NCBI GenBank assembly: GCA_023434145.1
Contig: JAEYTI010000334.1
Location: 1 to 5,814 of the forward strand
DNA from: Chloroflexota bacterium
Lineage (GTDB): Bacteria > Chloroflexota > Anaerolineae > Anaerolineales > Anaerolineaceae
DNA: 5,814 bases
Direction: 5' to 3'
Shown: one piece after another, positions 3,376 through 5,814 of the stretch
How the letters are laid out: each line of letters begins with the position of its first letter
Position numbering within the stretch: the stretch's first letter is position 1
Made by a program: the position numbers and the translations under genes
The notes under the pieces: generated by a model
What the model saw: the letters and a program-made list of their open reading frames with translations, nothing else
The model's database searches: none
What the model was told of the DNA's origin: nothing

Positions 3376-5142
3376 ATGAAAGGTATCCGCCGCATTATCG
3401 GATATACGCGGGGCTATTGGAAAACGGCATTCGGCGCATTGTTCAGCTTGCTGATCGTCAACGCCGCCAACCTCTACTCCCCCCAACTACTGCGCCAGTT
3501 GATCGACGATGGCATTAGCGGATTGAATATGCAGGTCATCTGGCAAGTCTCGCTGCTGCTGGTGCTGGTCGCGCTGGGACGGGGCATCTTTAACTTTCTC
3601 CAGTCCTACTGGTCCGAGGCAACGTCGCAGGGCATCGCCTACGAGCTGCGCAATGTGATCTTCGAGCGGCTGCAAAACCTCAGCTTCTCCTACCACGATC
3701 AGGCGCAGACCGGCAAATTGATGACCCGCATGACCTCCGACGTGGAGATGGTGCGCACCTTCGCCGGGAATGGCCTGCTTCAGCTCGTTTCGGCGCTGGT
3801 GCTGCTGATTGGCACGCTGATCATCCTCTTTTCGATGAGCGTGGTGCTGACGCTGATCTTCCTGGCAATGCTGCCGTTTATCGGCATCGTCATGGCTATC
3901 TTTATTCGCCAGATGATGCCCCTGGCCAAGGTGGTGCAGGAGAAGCTCGGCAAGCTCAACACCGTTTTGCAGGAAAACCTGGCGGGCATCCGAGTGGTAA
4001 AAGCCTTCGCGCGCGAGGATTTCGAGCAAGACCGCTTCTCGGAGAGCAATGAAGACCTGCGCCAGCAGAACGTTCGCCTGATCAGCATCTTCTCCAACTT
4101 CTTCCCGCTCATTTTCATGATCGCCAACCTGGGCACGGTGGGCGTGGTATGGATCGGCGGGCTGAACGTCATTGGCGAGACGCTGACGCTGGGCGAGCTG
4201 GTAGCCTTCCTCGGTTACCAGGGCTTCTTCCTGATGCCGATCTTTATGTTCGGCTTTATTGGCTCGGCTCTATCGCGCGCAGAAGCCTCCGCGGAGCGCC
4301 TGTTTGAGGTCATCGACGCGCAGTCGGACGTGCAAGACAAGCCCGACGCAATCACACTGCCGCTGGTGAAAGGCAACGTGGCCTTCGAGGATGTCGCGTT
4401 CCGCTATGCCGGGTCCGAGACGGATGTAGTGAGCGGCCTCTCCTTTGAAGTACAGCCCAACCAGACGGTTGCGGTGATGGGCAAGACCGGCTCAGGCAAA
4501 TCTTCCATCATCAACCTGATCCCGCGCTTCTATGACGTATCCAATGGGCGCGTGCTGATCGACGGGCACGATGTGCGCGACGTGACCATCGAATCGCTGC
4601 GGCAGCAGATCGGTATCGTGCTGCAAGAGACAACCCTTTTCACCGGTACCATCCGCGAGAACATTGCCTATGGACGGCCCGAAGCCACCCAGGAAGAAGT
4701 AGAGGCCGCCGCGAAAATTGCCCAGGCGCACGACTTCATCCTCCAGCAGCCGCAGGGCTACGATACACCTATCGGTGAGCGCGGGGTGGGCCTCTCTGGC
4801 GGACAGAAGCAGCGCATTGCCATCGCGCGCACGCTGCTGCTCGATCCGCGCATCCTGATCCTCGATGACTCCGCCTCCTCGGTCGACGCCGAGACGGAAT
4901 GGAAGATCCAGCAGGCACTGGAAGATCTGCGCCAGGGGCGCACCAGCTTTGTGATCGCCCAGCGCATCAGCACCGTTCGCAATGCCGACCTGATCTTGCT
5001 GCTGGACGAGGGGAAGCTGGCTGCCAGCGGCACCCACACCGAGCTCATGCAAACCAGCGAGTTGTATACAGAAATCTTGGAAACGCAATTTGGCAACCGC
5101 GCAGAACTGACCGCCGCGGTGGAAGAGGAGGTGGCCCAATGA
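3376..5142 (+). CDS. ABC exporter half-transporter with degenerate ATP site (heterodimer subunit)
   Basis: A 588-residue type IV ABC exporter half: a six-helix membrane domain (about 1-310) fused to a nucleotide-binding domain (about 333-575). Visible motifs are A-loop Tyr344, Walker A GKTGSGKS (369-376), Q-loop Gln417, an intact signature LSGGQ (473-477), Walker B ILILD (493-497), and the D-loop SSVD (501-504). Two key residues are altered: the catalytic Glu after Walker B is Asp498, and the switch His is Gln529. This combination marks the subunit that contributes the non-hydrolysing Walker site in heterodimeric exporters such as TM287/288 and BmrCD, so it should need a partner, which the next gene supplies. 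GAGGAG (3365-3370) lies five bases before the ATG. The coding end overlaps the next gene by four bases. The substrate is unknown; drugs or lipids are typical of the group. Confidence 0.95.
   Translation: MKGIRRIIGYTRGYWKTAFGALFSLLIVNAANLYSPQLLRQLIDDGISGLNMQVIWQVSLLLVLVALGRGIFNFLQSYWSEATSQGIAYELRNVIFERLQNLSFSYHDQAQTGKLMTRMTSDVEMVRTFAGNGLLQLVSALVLLIGTLIILFSMSVVLTLIFLAMLPFIGIVMAIFIRQMMPLAKVVQEKLGKLNTVLQENLAGIRVVKAFAREDFEQDRFSESNEDLRQQNVRLISIFSNFFPLIFMIANLGTVGVVWIGGLNVIGETLTLGELVAFLGYQGFFLMPIFMFGFIGSALSRAEASAERLFEVIDAQSDVQDKPDAITLPLVKGNVAFEDVAFRYAGSETDVVSGLSFEVQPNQTVAVMGKTGSGKSSIINLIPRFYDVSNGRVLIDGHDVRDVTIESLRQQIGIVLQETTLFTGTIRENIAYGRPEATQEEVEAAAKIAQAHDFILQQPQGYDTPIGERGVGLSGGQKQRIAIARTLLLDPRILILDDSASSVDAETEWKIQQALEDLRQGRTSFVIAQRISTVRNADLILLLDEGKLAASGTHTELMQTSELYTEILETQFGNRAELTAAVEEEVAQ
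5125..5131 (+). promoter_or_regulatory. ribosome binding site for the second ABC exporter gene
   Basis: GAGGAGG lies within the last codons of the first exporter gene. It is seven bases before the ATG at 5139 and ten before the adjoining in-frame ATG at 5142. Spacing favours 5139, which overlaps the upstream stop in the ATGA arrangement typical of translational coupling. Confidence 0.65.
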
Positions 5143-5814
5143 TGCACGGTGGTGGCCGAATGCTCCGGCAGGAACAAGAAAAACCGCGTGATCAGAGCGC
5201 CGTGGTGCGCCGGCTGCTCGAAACAGTGCGCCCGTATACCGGGCAGCTCGCCGGCGCACTGCTGCTGACGGTCATTGCCGGTGCAGCGCAAGGCGCCGCG
5301 CCCTTCTTGATGGGACGCGCTATCGATGTATTCATTGCGGGGCGCGATCCTGGCGGACTGGCCAGGACAATGCTCGCGCTTGCAGCGGTATACATCGCCG
5401 GGGCGGCTTCCGTACGCTTCCAGATCTTAATTCTGGCGGTGATGGGCCAAAACGTGCTGGCAAACCTGCGCCAGCGGGTATTCGACAAGCTCCAATCGCT
5501 CGATTTGCAATACCTGGAAGGGGCCGCGGCGGGCGACCTGATGAGCCGCCTGGTCAATGACATCGAAGCGCTCAACAACTTCTTCTCGCAGGCGCTCAGC
5601 CAGATCATTGGCTCGCTCTTCGCCCTGATCGGCATTGCCGTAGCGATGATGTTCCTCAATTGGCAGCTTGGCCTGGCAGTGATGGTGATGGTGCCTGTGC
5701 TCCTGGTCACCACGCGCTGGTTCTCGAAGATGGCCCGCGAAGCCTTCCGCAAGACGCGCACCACCATCGGCGACGTTTCCGCCGGGTTAGAAGAAGACCT
5801 GGGCGGCGTAAAGG
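5139..5814 (+). CDS. second ABC exporter half-transporter, 3' end beyond window
   Basis: The reading frame stays open to the window end, giving the first 225 residues of a membrane-domain ABC half-exporter. A hydrophilic N-terminal tail (1-30) precedes the first membrane helix (about 35-57). A second hydrophobic helix lies near 76-100. The intracellular segment NVLANLRQRVFDKLQSLDLQYLEGAAAGDLMSRLVNDIEALNNF (105-148) is the typical coupling region, with the GDLMSRLVNDIE motif. Helices 3 and 4 (about 153-173 and 177-193) follow, and then the second intracellular stretch, where the window ends. No nucleotide-binding domain can be seen, so I cannot check whether it carries the canonical catalytic Glu and His expected of the active partner. 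The four-base overlap with the preceding exporter gene indicates cotranslation and a heterodimer. The start could be 5139 or 5142. Confidence 0.9.
   Translation, partial: MMHGGGRMLRQEQEKPRDQSAVVRRLLETVRPYTGQLAGALLLTVIAGAAQGAAPFLMGRAIDVFIAGRDPGGLARTMLALAAVYIAGAASVRFQILILAVMGQNVLANLRQRVFDKLQSLDLQYLEGAAAGDLMSRLVNDIEALNNFFSQALSQIIGSLFALIGIAVAMMFLNWQLGLAVMVMVPVLLVTTRWFSKMAREAFRKTRTTIGDVSAGLEEDLGGVK

Noticed and set aside
3315..3518. GTG-started frame in the exporter leader as a possible leader peptide
   Set aside because: It has no Shine-Dalgarno, starts inside the predicted hairpin stem, and extends far into the exporter gene instead of ending in the leader.
4492..5259. Antisense open frame (255 codons) opposite the first exporter's ATP-binding domain
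   Set aside because: It is the shadow of a gene with all ABC motifs in order; its own sequence has no recognisable domain.
5192..5767. Antisense open frame (191 codons) at the right end
   Set aside because: It lies opposite the second exporter half-transporter, whose frame gives a coherent membrane domain with family motifs.

Overview
The window is a dense bacterial chromosomal segment. Its coding sequence looks GC-rich, and one AT-richer intergenic gap of about 510 bp divides it. No rRNA, tRNA, CRISPR array, transposase or phage gene is visible. An ECF-type sigma factor next to a DegV protein, short overlapping genes, and a gap filled with hairpins would fit the Chloroflexota (perhaps a Ktedonobacteria-like lineage). 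This is inference from gene style only; the sequence holds no taxonomic marker.

Left block (38-2205, + strand): pterin-4a-carbinolamine dehydratase is followed by a three-gene unit. This unit is an RNA polymerase sigma factor with regions 2 and 4, a DegV/FakB-like fatty-acid-binding protein whose start overlaps the sigma stop by 7 bases, and an 88-residue single-pass membrane protein 13 bases further on. An extended -10 box sits just before the sigma gene, so that transcript may be almost leaderless. The tight spacing suggests that a sigma factor, a lipid-binding protein and a small membrane protein are made together.

Middle block (2223-2866, - strand): a small glutaredoxin-like protein with a CxxS active site lies downstream of an unrecognised, probably all-helical 120-residue protein. 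Both read toward the left block, and only 17 bases separate the convergent stop codons at 2205 and 2223. The 120-residue gene has a promoter-like element so close to its ATG that its mRNA may be leaderless.

Intergenic gap (2867-3375): this contains five inverted repeats, one of them a perfect 20-bp stem with a 3-base loop, and two imperfect direct repeats. It also holds a good sigma-70-like promoter reading right and a long imperfect leader hairpin that ends three bases before the Shine-Dalgarno of the next gene.

Right block (3376-5814, + strand): two ABC exporter half-transporters overlap by ATGA. The first has a degenerate ATP site (Asp for the catalytic Glu and Gln for the switch His), as in the non-catalytic subunit of heterodimeric exporters. 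The second is cut off by the window edge inside its membrane domain. Together they very probably form one heterodimeric exporter of the TM287/288 or BmrCD type.
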